Assembly (NCBI GenBank): GCA_019752115.1
Contig: JAIEMN010000043.1
Span: 1 to 64,000 of the forward strand
DNA: 64,000 nt
Source of the DNA: Gemmatimonadaceae bacterium
Lineage (GTDB): Bacteria; Gemmatimonadota; Gemmatimonadetes; Gemmatimonadales; Gemmatimonadaceae
Direction of reading: 5' to 3'
The notes below the pieces were generated by a model. That model saw only the letters and a list, made by a program, of their open reading frames with translations, made no database searches and was not told where the DNA came from. Both the position numbers and the translations under genes were made by a program. This document shows, one piece after another, positions 45,678 through 53,867 of the stretch (positions are counted from its first letter, which is position 1; every line of letters begins with the position of its first letter).

Positions 45678-46562
45678 ATGACGCGGTTCCTCCTCGCCCT
45701 GCTCCTGCTCTGCCTCGGCCCGTCCACCGCCCACGCGACGTGGTCGGTCATCGCGATCGATGCGAAGACCGGCCAGGTGATCATCGCGTCGGCCACCTGC
45801 GTGCGACAGTCGGCCTTTCCCACGCGGTCCCCGATCCCGGCTCGTGATCTCATGGACGTCCAGGCCGTGATTGTGCCCGGGGTCGGCGTCGCGGCCTGTC
45901 AGGCCGGCGCCGACAACACACGCCGCAACCAGATGCTGGTGTACACGGAGCTCAAGAAGGGGACACCGCCGCAGCAGATCCTCGAGCTTCTCAAGCAGGA
46001 CCCCGATATCGAGCGTCGCCAGTTCGGCATTCTCGCCATCCCGAATGGCAGCACGATCACCGCGTCGAACAACATGGTCGGCTTCAATGGCGCCGGCAAT
46101 CAAGCCTCATCGCTCTTCTTTGGCGGACGCGTCGGGGACTTCTTCTATCAGGTGCAAGGGAACACGCTGCTCGGCTACGATGTGGTCCACAAGGCCGCCC
46201 TCGCCTTCACACGCGCCTCGGGGACGCTGGCCGATCACGTGATCGCCGCGATGCTCGCCGCCGATGACAACGGTGGCGACAAACGCTGCAACTGTGCGAG
46301 CAATCCGCTGACGTTTGCGCCGTGTGACAATCTCACTGCCCACGTGGCCTACATCGCCATCGCCGACGCCACGGACGCGGTGGGACGCACGCACAACGAC
46401 GGGCAGTACTATGCGTTTCTCTCGGTCACCGATGACAACATCGTGAAGGGGGAGAGTGCCAACCCGGTGAAGACCCTGCAGCGGCGCTATGAAGCGTGGA
46501 AGCGGGCGGGTGCCCGGCGCACGCCGCCGCCGCCACCCACGCGCTTCACACCGGGGCTCTGA
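45678..46562 (+). CDS. Exported DUF1028 protein
   Basis: 294 residues from the ATG at 45678. Signal peptide MTRFLLALLLLCLGPSTAHA, then the DUF1028 opening ATWSVIAIDAKTGQVIIASA, GVAACQAGADNTRRNQMLV and GDFFYQVQGNTLLGYDVV. The fold is Ntn-hydrolase-like, so peptidase or amidase activity is conceivable but unproven. Cys residues in KRCNCASNP and FAPCDN may pair. Pro/Thr-rich C-terminal tail. Confidence 0.85.
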   Translation: MTRFLLALLLLCLGPSTAHATWSVIAIDAKTGQVIIASATCVRQSAFPTRSPIPARDLMDVQAVIVPGVGVAACQAGADNTRRNQMLVYTELKKGTPPQQILELLKQDPDIERRQFGILAIPNGSTITASNNMVGFNGAGNQASSLFFGGRVGDFFYQVQGNTLLGYDVVHKAALAFTRASGTLADHVIAAMLAADDNGGDKRCNCASNPLTFAPCDNLTAHVAYIAIADATDAVGRTHNDGQYYAFLSVTDDNIVKGESANPVKTLQRRYEAWKRAGARRTPPPPPTRFTPGL

Positions 46563-46858
46563 CCACCGCCTCCGCCGCGCCGTCGCGTACCGCGTCGGAC
46601 CAACGGCGTGAGGGTCATGAATCCGGCTGGCCACGGAACGGTCATCGTGCCTCGATGCACAACACGGGCAACCCGGGGTCCTCAAGTTCCGCCGACGGCG
46701 GCCGATACCCCATAGCGCACCCTTCGTTGTCCGAAAAGAGCACCCCGCCGGTGACGGCGGTCCGCAGAGCCAGCCAACTCACGGGGTCGTGAGTCCGGGC
46801 GGTCGCCGAAGCACGAAGTCATTACCGAAGGCCATTCCGGCATTCGGGAGTTCGCTGC
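46563..46858. other. 296-bp intergenic region upstream of the subtilase
   Basis: No supported gene. A minus-strand reading of 46 codons from GTG at 46782 to 46642 (SWLALRTAVTGGVLFSDNE start, ending LCIEAR) looks faintly protein-like but lacks a ribosome-binding site. The promoter of the subtilase should be in the last ~100 bp. No repeats recognised. Confidence 0.3.
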
Positions 46859-48493
46859 ATGGATCGGACGACATTCCTCCGACGCTGGAGCGCTGTCGTG
46901 AAGCCGTACCACTCATTCATTGCCATTCTCGGCCTGGCGACCCTCGCCGCCTGTGCCGATGTCCCGACGCAATCACCCGCGGTCCCCGTCGCGCCAACAC
47001 CGACGGCCTATCTGGTCCTGCTGCGCGACACCCTGACGAGCGCCTCGACCGTTACCGCACAGGTCCTCGCTGACGCGCAGAGCAGTGCCGATATCGGAGC
47101 CCCGGGCTCGAGCGCCGCCCGGGTCATCGTCACAGAAGACGACGCGGAAGTCCTGTCGTCACTGCACGGGGCCGTGGTCACTGTCACCGCCGATCAGGCG
47201 GCGCGCTTGCGCGCCAATCCCAACGTGGAAGCCATCGAGCCGATCCGGCCCATCACAACGTTTGGCGCCAGCCTCATGGCCACGCGGTCCTGGGGGCTCG
47301 ACCGCACCAACCAGGCGTCGCTGCCGCTCGATGGACAGACCACGCGCTTTGGCGGCGATGGGAAAGGCGTCCGCGTGGCCATCTTCGACACCGGCATCCG
47401 CTGGTCGCACGTCGACCTCGTGGGGCGTGTGGCCGGGGGCTACGATGCCTTCACCAATACCAGCAAAACCAGTGGCGACGGCAACGGCCACGGCACGTTC
47501 GTGGCGTCGATCGCCGCCGGCACCAGCTACGGGCTGGCGCCCTCGGCGACGCTGCTCGATGTGCGCGTGATGAACGCGGCTGGCTCCGGCAGTTCACTCG
47601 AGCTGGCGCGCGGCGTGGATTGGGTGATCGCCGAAAAGAAGCGGGTCGCCGGGCCGATGGTGGCCAACATGAGCCTCGGCTTCAACGGCGGCAGCACGGT
47701 GATCGACGCGCTGGTCGACCGCCTGCGCGCCGCGGGCATCGTGGTGGTGGTCGCCGCCGGCAATGATGGCGGCGATGCCTGTGCGGTGTCGCCGGCGCGG
47801 GCACCGGGTGCCCTTACCGTTGGCGCGACGGCGAACGGCTCGGTGGACTCGCGCCCGTATTACTCGAACGGCGGCGCGTGTGTGGATCTCAGTGCGCCAG
47901 GCGATCAGATCATTGGTGCCGGGATGTCGGGTGACGCCGCGCTGGTGATGGGCTCCGGGACCTCGATGGCCTCACCCTTTGTGGCGGGTGCCGCCGCCGT
48001 GTATCTCGGCGTGAATGCCGGCGCGACGCCCGATGCCGTGGCCAGCTGGCTGCTCGCCGAGAGCACGTCGGGCAAGATCAGCGGCCTGCTCCCCAACACG
48101 GCCAACCGGTTGCTGACGCTGCAGCGACTGCCGGGCGTGAGCGCGCCGACGCCCGCGCCGACACCAACGCCGACCCCGACACCAACGCCGACCCCGACAC
48201 CAACCCCCACGCCGACACCGACACAGACACCAGCCGCCAGCTTCACGCTGACCACGTCGTGTGTGAATCGCGTCTGCACGATCGACGCGTCGGTGCCGAC
48301 CGGTGTGTCCGCCGCGAATGCCGCGAGTGTGCTTTACACGTGGACGTTCACCGGGCTCGGCACGAGTGCGGGCACCAATCTCCGTCGGATGGTCATCACC
48401 TTCGGCGGACCAGGGACGCTCCCGGTGTCGGTGACGGCACGGCTCGGGACAACTTCGTATGGAACGGCCACGACGACGCTGACCGTGAAGTAG
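46859..48493 (+). CDS. Subtilisin-like serine protease lipoprotein (S8)
   Basis: 544 residues. Lipobox LATLAAC with Cys32; an I9-type propeptide region about 50-130; the S8 domain with Asp177 (VAIFDTGI), His211 (GNGHGTFVAS), Asn302 (AAGNDG) and Ser369 (GSGTSMASPF). A Pro-Thr repeat linker (about 431-459) leads to an Ig/PKD-like domain (about 461-544). It is an extracellular or surface endopeptidase, matured by autoprocessing. An in-frame GTG at 46898 is a less likely alternative start. Confidence 0.95.
   Translation: MDRTTFLRRWSAVVKPYHSFIAILGLATLAACADVPTQSPAVPVAPTPTAYLVLLRDTLTSASTVTAQVLADAQSSADIGAPGSSAARVIVTEDDAEVLSSLHGAVVTVTADQAARLRANPNVEAIEPIRPITTFGASLMATRSWGLDRTNQASLPLDGQTTRFGGDGKGVRVAIFDTGIRWSHVDLVGRVAGGYDAFTNTSKTSGDGNGHGTFVASIAAGTSYGLAPSATLLDVRVMNAAGSGSSLELARGVDWVIAEKKRVAGPMVANMSLGFNGGSTVIDALVDRLRAAGIVVVVAAGNDGGDACAVSPARAPGALTVGATANGSVDSRPYYSNGGACVDLSAPGDQIIGAGMSGDAALVMGSGTSMASPFVAGAAAVYLGVNAGATPDAVASWLLAESTSGKISGLLPNTANRLLTLQRLPGVSAPTPAPTPTPTPTPTPTPTPTPTPTPTQTPAASFTLTTSCVNRVCTIDASVPTGVSAANAASVLYTWTFTGLGTSAGTNLRRMVITFGGPGTLPVSVTARLGTTSYGTATTTLTVK
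48149..48235 (+). repeat. Pro-Thr linker tandem repeat inside the subtilase
   Basis: Coding tandem repeat made of CCGACACCAACG/CCGACCCCGACA units that encodes alternating Thr-Pro between protease and Ig-like domains. Nearly pure repeats of this kind vary in length by slippage, always in multiples that keep the frame when the unit is 6, 12 or 18 bp. Confidence 0.85.
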
Positions 48494-48588
48494 CGCATCG
48501 GCCGGCTGACGGTGACGTGCCACGTCGCCGTCAGCCAGTCGCCGCGGTCGCCTTCCGAGGTACCCGCCTCCCGCGCTACCCTTCGCAG

Positions 48589-49059
48589 GTGCCGACCGAT
48601 CCGCCGACCAGCGCCGACCTCCCGTTCGCCGTGCGCCCCTCGCCCATTCAGGGGATGGGCGCCTTTGCCACGCGTCCCATCGCCGCGGGGACGCGCATCA
48701 TCGAGTATGCCGGCGAGCGGCTGACCCCCGCGGAGGCGGATGCGCGGTATCCGGACGTGCCGGGCGAGCGCTATCACACGTTCCTCTTCGCCATCGACGA
48801 TGACGTCGTGGTGGACGCGTCGGTGAACGGCAACGAGGCGCGCTTTCTGAACCACTCGTGCGCGCCCAACTGCGACGTGGTGGTGGACGAGAAGCGCCTC
48901 TGGATCGAGGCCATTCACGACATCGAGGTCGGGGAAGAGCTCGTTTACGACTACGCGTTCATTCTCCCCGAACGGCACACACCGGCGGCCAAGAAGCGCT
49001 ATCCGTGCCACTGTGGCGCCATCACCTGCCGTGGCACCATGCTCGCCCGCAAGCGCTAG
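48589..49059 (+). CDS. SET-domain protein (lysine methyltransferase-like)
   Basis: 156 residues from a GTG at 48589. SET signatures: PIQGMGAFATRPIAAGTRI, IEYAGERLTPAEAD, ARFLNHSCAPNCDVV (SAM-binding NHSC), and EELVYDYAF, then a post-SET-like cysteine cluster CHCGAITCRGTM that would bind zinc with the NHSC Cys. It uses SAM to methylate lysine; the bacterial target is unknown. It follows the subtilase by 95 bp. Confidence 0.9.
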   Translation: MPTDPPTSADLPFAVRPSPIQGMGAFATRPIAAGTRIIEYAGERLTPAEADARYPDVPGERYHTFLFAIDDDVVVDASVNGNEARFLNHSCAPNCDVVVDEKRLWIEAIHDIEVGEELVYDYAFILPERHTPAAKKRYPCHCGAITCRGTMLARKR

Positions 49060-49137
49060 CGCTGGCCACCCCACACTCCGGGCCCCTCGCGCATATACTA
49101 GGAACGTCCCCCTCGAGTCCCTACGCGGAGATCCCCC

Positions 49138-49749
49138 ATGCGGGTTTGGAGCACCATCGCAGTCATCACCGCCGGCGTCGCCATCGCCTGCGCCCCCAAG
49201 ACGGAACCGACCCCCGTCGCCACCCCCGTCGCGCAGGCGCCCGGTCGTGCCGGTGGCCCGCCGCAGGGTGGTGCGCAGCCAGATGGTCAGCCCGGCGCCC
49301 CGCGCCCGCGCCGCGAGCCCCCGAGCCCGCTCCGCCTCGATACGCTCCGCAAGGCGGAAGTCGCCAAAGTCCTCGAGTCGATCAAGGGCCGCGAAAACGA
49401 ACCGGCCGGCAAGGTCTTCCAGAACGTCCAGCTGTTCAAGGACATGCCCGCGAAGGAGTTCCTCACCACGGTCATGGATGAGCAGTACGGCCGCGGACTG
49501 AGCCTGCTCTGCACCGGCTGCCACACCGACGACCGCAAGTGGGAGAGCGACGCCCGCAAGGACAAGATCATCGCGCGCCAGATGGAGAAGATGCAGCGCG
49601 ATATCGACAGCCGATGGATCGCCAAGAACAAGGAAATCGACAAGCCGGCGCCCAAGGTCACCTGCGTGATGTGCCACCGCGGCACCGGGCACATGCCGAA
49701 TACGATGGATGTGCCGACGGCGCCGGTACCGCAGCGGCGACGGGGCTGA
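49138..49749 (+). CDS. Reaction-centre-type c-type cytochrome lipoprotein
   Basis: 203 residues. Lipobox VAIAC (Cys18), then a Pro/Gly/Gln-rich linker. The cytochrome part resembles the photosynthetic reaction centre cytochrome c family: VFQNVQLFKDMPAKEFL, haem 1 CTGCH with SDARKDKIIARQME, and haem 2 CVMCHRGTGH. Only two haem sites are seen, compared with three or four in PufC. No photosynthesis gene is in view; such dihaem forms occur widely in non-phototrophs. Confidence 0.87.
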   Translation: MRVWSTIAVITAGVAIACAPKTEPTPVATPVAQAPGRAGGPPQGGAQPDGQPGAPRPRREPPSPLRLDTLRKAEVAKVLESIKGRENEPAGKVFQNVQLFKDMPAKEFLTTVMDEQYGRGLSLLCTGCHTDDRKWESDARKDKIIARQMEKMQRDIDSRWIAKNKEIDKPAPKVTCVMCHRGTGHMPNTMDVPTAPVPQRRRG

Positions 49750-49752
49750 GAC

Positions 49753-49832
49753 ACCCACGACCCACAACCAAAAACCCGGAACACAGAACTGATCAGTTCT
49801 GCGTTCCGGGTTTTTGGTTATGGGTCGTGGGT
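49753..49832. terminator. 80-bp spacerless palindrome at a convergent gene end
   Basis: Arms of 40 bp meet at TGATCA without a loop; only two mismatches. It contains AACCAAAAACCCGGAA on one side and TTCCGGGTTTTTGGTT on the other. The T-run gives a plausible intrinsic terminator for the plus transcript, and the A-run (T-run on the minus strand) one for the other direction. It spans the whole gap between the cytochrome c stop (49749) and the GNAT stop (49832-49834). The left arm can be read as heptads each starting with AC. Confidence 0.9.
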
Positions 49833-50374
49833 TACAGCGGCCGCGCCATTATCACATCCCGCTGCGCATCGGTCCCCACCATGAACACATGCGCGCCACA
49901 GGGCACAAAGCCCTGCTTCTCGTAAAAGCGGATCGCGCGCGGGTTCTCTTCCCAGACGCCGAGCCAGAGGACGTCACCGCCCAGGGCGCGCGCCTGGTCA
50001 ACTGCATGCGCCATGAGGGTCGCCGCGAGTCCGCGACCGTGCCAGGCACGATCTACATAAAAGCGCTGCAGCTCCACGGGGTGTTGGGCTACCACGCCCG
50101 CTTCATCGGCGCGGTCATTGAGCAGCACGTAGCCGGCCAGCCCCCCGTCGATCTCCAGGAGCCAGTACTGCCGCGCCGCATCCTCGAGCTCCGCCCGCTG
50201 CAACGCCGGCGTGAACGTCGTGTCGAGAAAGAGGGCGAGATCGTCGGGGGTATTCTGCGCGGCGAACGTCTCCACAAACTGGCGGCGCGCGAACGCCGAC
50301 AGCACCTCGGCGTCGCGCACCTGCGCACGACGCAGCACCGGCGCGATGGCGGCCGCGCCGCCCTCAGCCGACAT
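49832..50374 (-). CDS. GNAT-family N-acetyltransferase
   Basis: 180 residues from ATG 50374. Acetyl-CoA-binding motif A is visible as LQRFYVDRAWHGRGLAATLM, with WLGVWEENPRAIRFYEKQGF completing the GNAT fold. Substrate unknown. Last gene in a five-gene operon, overlapping the sulfite-oxidase-like stop by 11 bases. Confidence 0.9.
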   Translation of the reverse strand: MSAEGGAAAIAPVLRRAQVRDAEVLSAFARRQFVETFAAQNTPDDLALFLDTTFTPALQRAELEDAARQYWLLEIDGGLAGYVLLNDRADEAGVVAQHPVELQRFYVDRAWHGRGLAATLMAHAVDQARALGGDVLWLGVWEENPRAIRFYEKQGFVPCGAHVFMVGTDAQRDVIMARPL

Positions 50375-51404
50375 GGACCGTGATGGTGCGAATCGCGTTG
50401 TTGCCGTAGCCCAGCGCATTCCACACGATCTGCTCGGGCTGCACCGCACCGCTGGCATCGGTCGCCCGCGAGCGCAGCGCCACCGCGCCGGGCGGTAGCA
50501 CGACCGGGCACGAGAACGGTGTCCACGCCCAGCGCGACATCGGCGCACCCAGCTCGGCCTGCTGCCACGCGCCGCCATTCACCTGCACCTCCACCTGCGT
50601 GATCGGCGCGGCCCCACTCCAGGCCCAGCCGCGCAGCACCACGTCGCGCGCACTCGTGCCCCCATCGGCGGGCGACACGATCATCGACTTCACCAGGGCC
50701 TGCGTGACCGGCACCACACCATCGGGCGTGTGATAGACGTAGCGCTTGGACTGGAAATAGCCGGTGAACGGTGTCGTGATCACATCGAGGCGCGCGAGCC
50801 ACTTCACGCTCGCCATGCCATACCACCCCGGTACGATCAGCCGCACCGGCGCGCCATGGTCCATCGTGAGTGGCACCCCATCCATGTGCGTGGCCACCAG
50901 CGTGTCGGGGGCGCGCGCCGCATCGAGTGGGAGTGACCGCTGGAACTGCACCGGCCCCTCAGCGTCATCACGCGGTCCCACATCGGCGCCGGTCGCGAGG
51001 ACTTCCACCGCACCGGGCTCCACCCCGGCACGCTCCAACAGCAGGCGCAGCGGCACGCCGCTCCAGCGCGTGGTGCTGAGCGCGCCGTACTCCCACGGTT
51101 CACCGGTGGGCACCGGCGTCATCCCCAGTCGCCAGTTGCCGGCGCACTCCATCGTGACCAACACCTCGTGCTGCGGGAGCGCGGCGAGCTCGTCGAGCCC
51201 GATCGCGAACGGCGCGCGCACCGCGCCACCGACCGACAGTCGATGTGACGCATCCAGCACCGGATTGTCGAAGTTGCTCCGCACATACACGCTCTCGCGC
51301 GGCGTAACGGGCTCGGCGAGCACCGGCATGGGCGTCTCCGCACACAGCGGATGCGGACGCACAACGACCAGCGGCGCGGCCGATGCAGTCTCGGACATAC
51401 TCAT
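50364..51404 (-). CDS. Sulfite oxidase-family molybdenum enzyme
   Basis: 346 residues. The oxidoreductase Mo-pterin domain (about 30-240) has the Mo-ligand Cys87 in VLVTMECAGN, then a Mo-co dimerisation domain (about 245-346; VVLRGWAWSGAAPITQVEVQ). No haem domain and no signal peptide, so the enzyme is probably cytoplasmic. ATG at 51404 overlaps the patatin stop. Substrate may be sulfite or another S- or N-oxide; not determined. Confidence 0.9.
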   Translation of the reverse strand: MSMSETASAAPLVVVRPHPLCAETPMPVLAEPVTPRESVYVRSNFDNPVLDASHRLSVGGAVRAPFAIGLDELAALPQHEVLVTMECAGNWRLGMTPVPTGEPWEYGALSTTRWSGVPLRLLLERAGVEPGAVEVLATGADVGPRDDAEGPVQFQRSLPLDAARAPDTLVATHMDGVPLTMDHGAPVRLIVPGWYGMASVKWLARLDVITTPFTGYFQSKRYVYHTPDGVVPVTQALVKSMIVSPADGGTSARDVVLRGWAWSGAAPITQVEVQVNGGAWQQAELGAPMSRWAWTPFSCPVVLPPGAVALRSRATDASGAVQPEQIVWNALGYGNNAIRTITVHVG

Positions 51405-52606
51405 TCACGCTCCGGGCGGATGTAGGCACTCGGCGCCACATCCCAGGGGGAAGCCGATCGGGCTTTCGCGAAGCCCACCGAATCAAGATGCGCCATGAAG
51501 GCGCGATCGAAGAGCGCATCGGCGCCCGGCGCCATGCTGAGCGCGCTCGGCAGTGCCGCCAGCCGCACTTCGAGACGGACACCGCGCACCTCGGCGGTGA
51601 CCGCGCGCGCCAGATTCGGCAGCGCCTCGAGACTCGCGGCCTGATGCAGATAGAAGAGCAATCCGGTGGAGCGCCCGCTGATGCTCCCGCGATTCGACGC
51701 CGGAATGACGCGCGGCGCCGCATGCGACCAGTTGTTCATGACCACCCACAGGCGCACCGTCAGCGGCTGTGCCGCGCTCGCCACGCCGTTGGCCGCCAGC
51801 AACTGCGCGAGGCGCACATAGTCCTCGTACGCGAGCACGGGCGCGAGATTCTCGGTCACCCCCCCGTCGGCATGCAGATGGCCGTCGACCATGACCGGTG
51901 GAAAGATCCCCGGAATGGCGGTCGCGGCCCGCAAGAGCGTGCGTGCGCGCGCGAGGCCGTCCGCCGCGCTCGGCCCACGCGCCAGTTCATCACCGAGCGA
52001 CCAGAGCCGACCGATCCCGAGGTCAAAGTCCGTCGTCACGAACAGCAACTGCCGATCTTCGGCGAAGGCCCGGTCGAGCTGCGCGTGAAAATCCCCGTTG
52101 ATCGTCTGCTCGAGCGTTCGATTGTAGCGCCCGGTAGTGACCAGCCCGCCGGTGCGCCGGAAGAGCACGAGCCAATCGATCCGCGGCGCGATCGTGGTGG
52201 CCGCACGCGCATAGAGCGCACTGATCGTATCGAGCGCCGCTGGTGTACCGAGCAGCGCATAGGGGGCCTGCAGGGCCCCGGTGCTCACACCGCTCACGAG
52301 ATCGAAGCGCGGCATGGGCGCATCGGCCCGCGAGGCCCAGCCACGCAGAAAGCCCGTGCCGAACGCGCCGTTCTGCCCACCGCCGGAGAGCACGAGGACA
52401 TCGAGGGTCTGATCGCCGCGCGCCTTGGCGCGTCGCGCGAGGCGCAGGAGCACCGAATCGCGCAGCGTGCGATCGGCCGCGGTAGCGCTGGTGCGACTGG
52501 CGAAGATCGCCTCGGGCGTGGTGGCCGGGCGCCGGTTCGCCGCACACGCGGCCAGCAGGGCGCTGATCGCGATCCCCACGGCGCGACCGCCCCAGGCGCG
52601 CCTCAC
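51401..52606 (-). CDS. Patatin-like phospholipase lipoprotein
   Basis: 401 residues from a GTG at 52606 overlapping the TfoX-N stop. Lipobox SALLAAC (Cys21). Oxyanion loop SGGGQNGAFGTGF, nucleophile Ser108 in LVSGVSTGAL, and the DGG catalytic Asp in GHLHADGGVTENL. An envelope lipid acyl hydrolase is expected. Part of the five-gene operon starting with yaeQ. Confidence 0.92.
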   Translation of the reverse strand: MRRAWGGRAVGIAISALLAACAANRRPATTPEAIFASRTSATAADRTLRDSVLLRLARRAKARGDQTLDVLVLSGGGQNGAFGTGFLRGWASRADAPMPRFDLVSGVSTGALQAPYALLGTPAALDTISALYARAATTIAPRIDWLVLFRRTGGLVTTGRYNRTLEQTINGDFHAQLDRAFAEDRQLLFVTTDFDLGIGRLWSLGDELARGPSAADGLARARTLLRAATAIPGIFPPVMVDGHLHADGGVTENLAPVLAYEDYVRLAQLLAANGVASAAQPLTVRLWVVMNNWSHAAPRVIPASNRGSISGRSTGLLFYLHQAASLEALPNLARAVTAEVRGVRLEVRLAALPSALSMAPGADALFDRAFMAHLDSVGFAKARSASPWDVAPSAYIRPERE

Positions 52607-52956
52607 GTGGCCTTCTTGGCCTTGCGTGCCTTGGCCCGACGCGCCACCACCAGCGCCTTGTCGGCCCACGCGCGCAGCGCATCGAGATCTTCGATCACAT
52701 CGGCCGGCACTTCGTAGTATTGCATGGCCTCGCCCCCTTCCCCGAACGGGCGGAAGGGCGGCATGCGCAACTTCTCGAAGTCGGGGCGATTGCTGTCATC
52801 GACCTTGAAGTACAGCACGTCGTTGTCCATCAGCGCAAAGAACGTCGTGGCGCTGTAGACGCCCACACCGCCGAACATCCCGCGCCCGCGCACCTCCGGG
52901 ATGACGCGCGCCAGCTGTTCCAGAATGAACGCGCGATAGTTCGCACTCACCGCCAT
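52603..52956 (-). CDS. TfoX/Sxy N-terminal domain protein
   Basis: 117 residues. RGRGMFGGVGVYSATTFFAL and LYFKVDDSNRPDFEKLRM mark the TfoX N-terminal domain; the C-terminal domain of competence regulator Sxy is missing. A Lys/Arg-rich tail (RRAKARKAKKAT) could bind nucleic acid. A role in competence cannot be inferred. Confidence 0.88.
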   Translation of the reverse strand: MAVSANYRAFILEQLARVIPEVRGRGMFGGVGVYSATTFFALMDNDVLYFKVDDSNRPDFEKLRMPPFRPFGEGGEAMQYYEVPADVIEDLDALRAWADKALVVARRAKARKAKKAT

Positions 52957-52960
52957 GGCG

Positions 52961-53500
52961 CTATCCCAGCGTGAGCCGTTCGAGGGAGCCCGTCAGCGTC
53001 TCCCCGCCGATGTTCACGTAGATCGTGCCATCGGTGACGCTGAGCTCGCAACGCATGCGACGATCGAGCCGCTCCACCATCGCCTCCACCAGATCGCGAT
53101 CGAGCGCGTACAGCTCGAGCGTCTCGGCCTTGTGAATCTTGGCGTCGGCCAGCTGGCTCAACCACACGCGCGGCTCCTTGTGGTTGAACACGACCACCCG
53201 CGGTGCCGCCTTGCGGGCCTTGTGCAGCCGGGCCGCGTCGGGCGCGCCGATCTCGATCCAGGTCGTGATCGTGCCGGTCAAATCGCGGATGCTGACGGTG
53301 GGGTCGTCGGGGTCCGAGACGCCCTTGGAGAACGCGATGCCCTCGGCGTACTCGAGACAGTACGCGAGCCAGCGCGTCACGAAGTACTCGGCGCTCTCCG
53401 ACGGGTGCATCGCCATCCGGAAGTCGAGCGTCTCGTACACGCCACGATCGACGTGGGCGAGCTGGACCTCCCACGCGTACATGGTGGAGGTCAGCGCCAT
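52961..53500 (-). CDS. yaeQ: YaeQ-family protein
   Basis: 179 residues. YaeQ hallmarks: AWEVQLAHVDRGVYETLDF, AMHPSESAEYFVTRWLAY, CLEYAEGIAFSKGVSDPDDP and TITTWIEIGAPDAARLHKA. The fold is PD-(D/E)xK-nuclease-like with a degenerate active site; function is unclear. First gene of a minus-strand operon (4 bp before the TfoX-N gene). Confidence 0.93.
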   Translation of the reverse strand: MALTSTMYAWEVQLAHVDRGVYETLDFRMAMHPSESAEYFVTRWLAYCLEYAEGIAFSKGVSDPDDPTVSIRDLTGTITTWIEIGAPDAARLHKARKAAPRVVVFNHKEPRVWLSQLADAKIHKAETLELYALDRDLVEAMVERLDRRMRCELSVTDGTIYVNIGGETLTGSLERLTLG

Positions 53501-53586
53501 GCACCGCTCCCGGCTGCCGCGCGCGTCTGGCGGCGGGTGGCGTGATCCTTGCCCTTCATGATGCCGACCCCAACCGGAGGACGGGC

Positions 53587-53844
53587 ATGGATATCGTGAC
53601 GTGGCTCATCGTAGGGCTCGTGGCCGGCGTGCTGGCGTCGCTCATCATGGGCGGCGTCGGCCTGGTCGGCGACATCATCTGCGGCATCATCGGCGCCTTC
53701 GTGGGCGGGTGGATCTTCCGCCAACTCGGCGTGGGCAGCCCGTTCTCAGGGCTGGCCGGCGTGATTTTCACGGCGTTCATCGGGGCGATCGTGGTGCTGT
53801 TCATCCTGCACCTGGTCGCGGGAAGACGGCGGACGGTGGTGTGA
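53587..53844 (+). CDS. GlsB/YeaQ/YmgE-family membrane protein
   Basis: 85 residues from ATG 53587. Gly-rich transmembrane segments WLIVGLVAGVLASLIMGG, GDIICGIIGAFVGGWIF and AGVIFTAFIGAIVVLFILHL are typical of the transglycosylase-associated/YeaQ family, linked to envelope stress in other bacteria. Role inferred by family only. Followed by palindromic element copy C. Confidence 0.88.
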   Translation: MDIVTWLIVGLVAGVLASLIMGGVGLVGDIICGIIGAFVGGWIFRQLGVGSPFSGLAGVIFTAFIGAIVVLFILHLVAGRRRTVV

Positions 53845-53867
53845 GATGTGGAGTCTGCAGTTTTGAG

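Noticed and set aside
46682-46912. Minus-strand frame before the subtilase
   Set aside because: It overlaps the subtilase start, is Arg-rich and shows no domain or ribosome-binding site.
49138-49749. Evidence that the organism is phototrophic
   Set aside because: A single PufC-like dihaem cytochrome is not enough; the family is common in non-phototrophs and no bch or puf gene is present.
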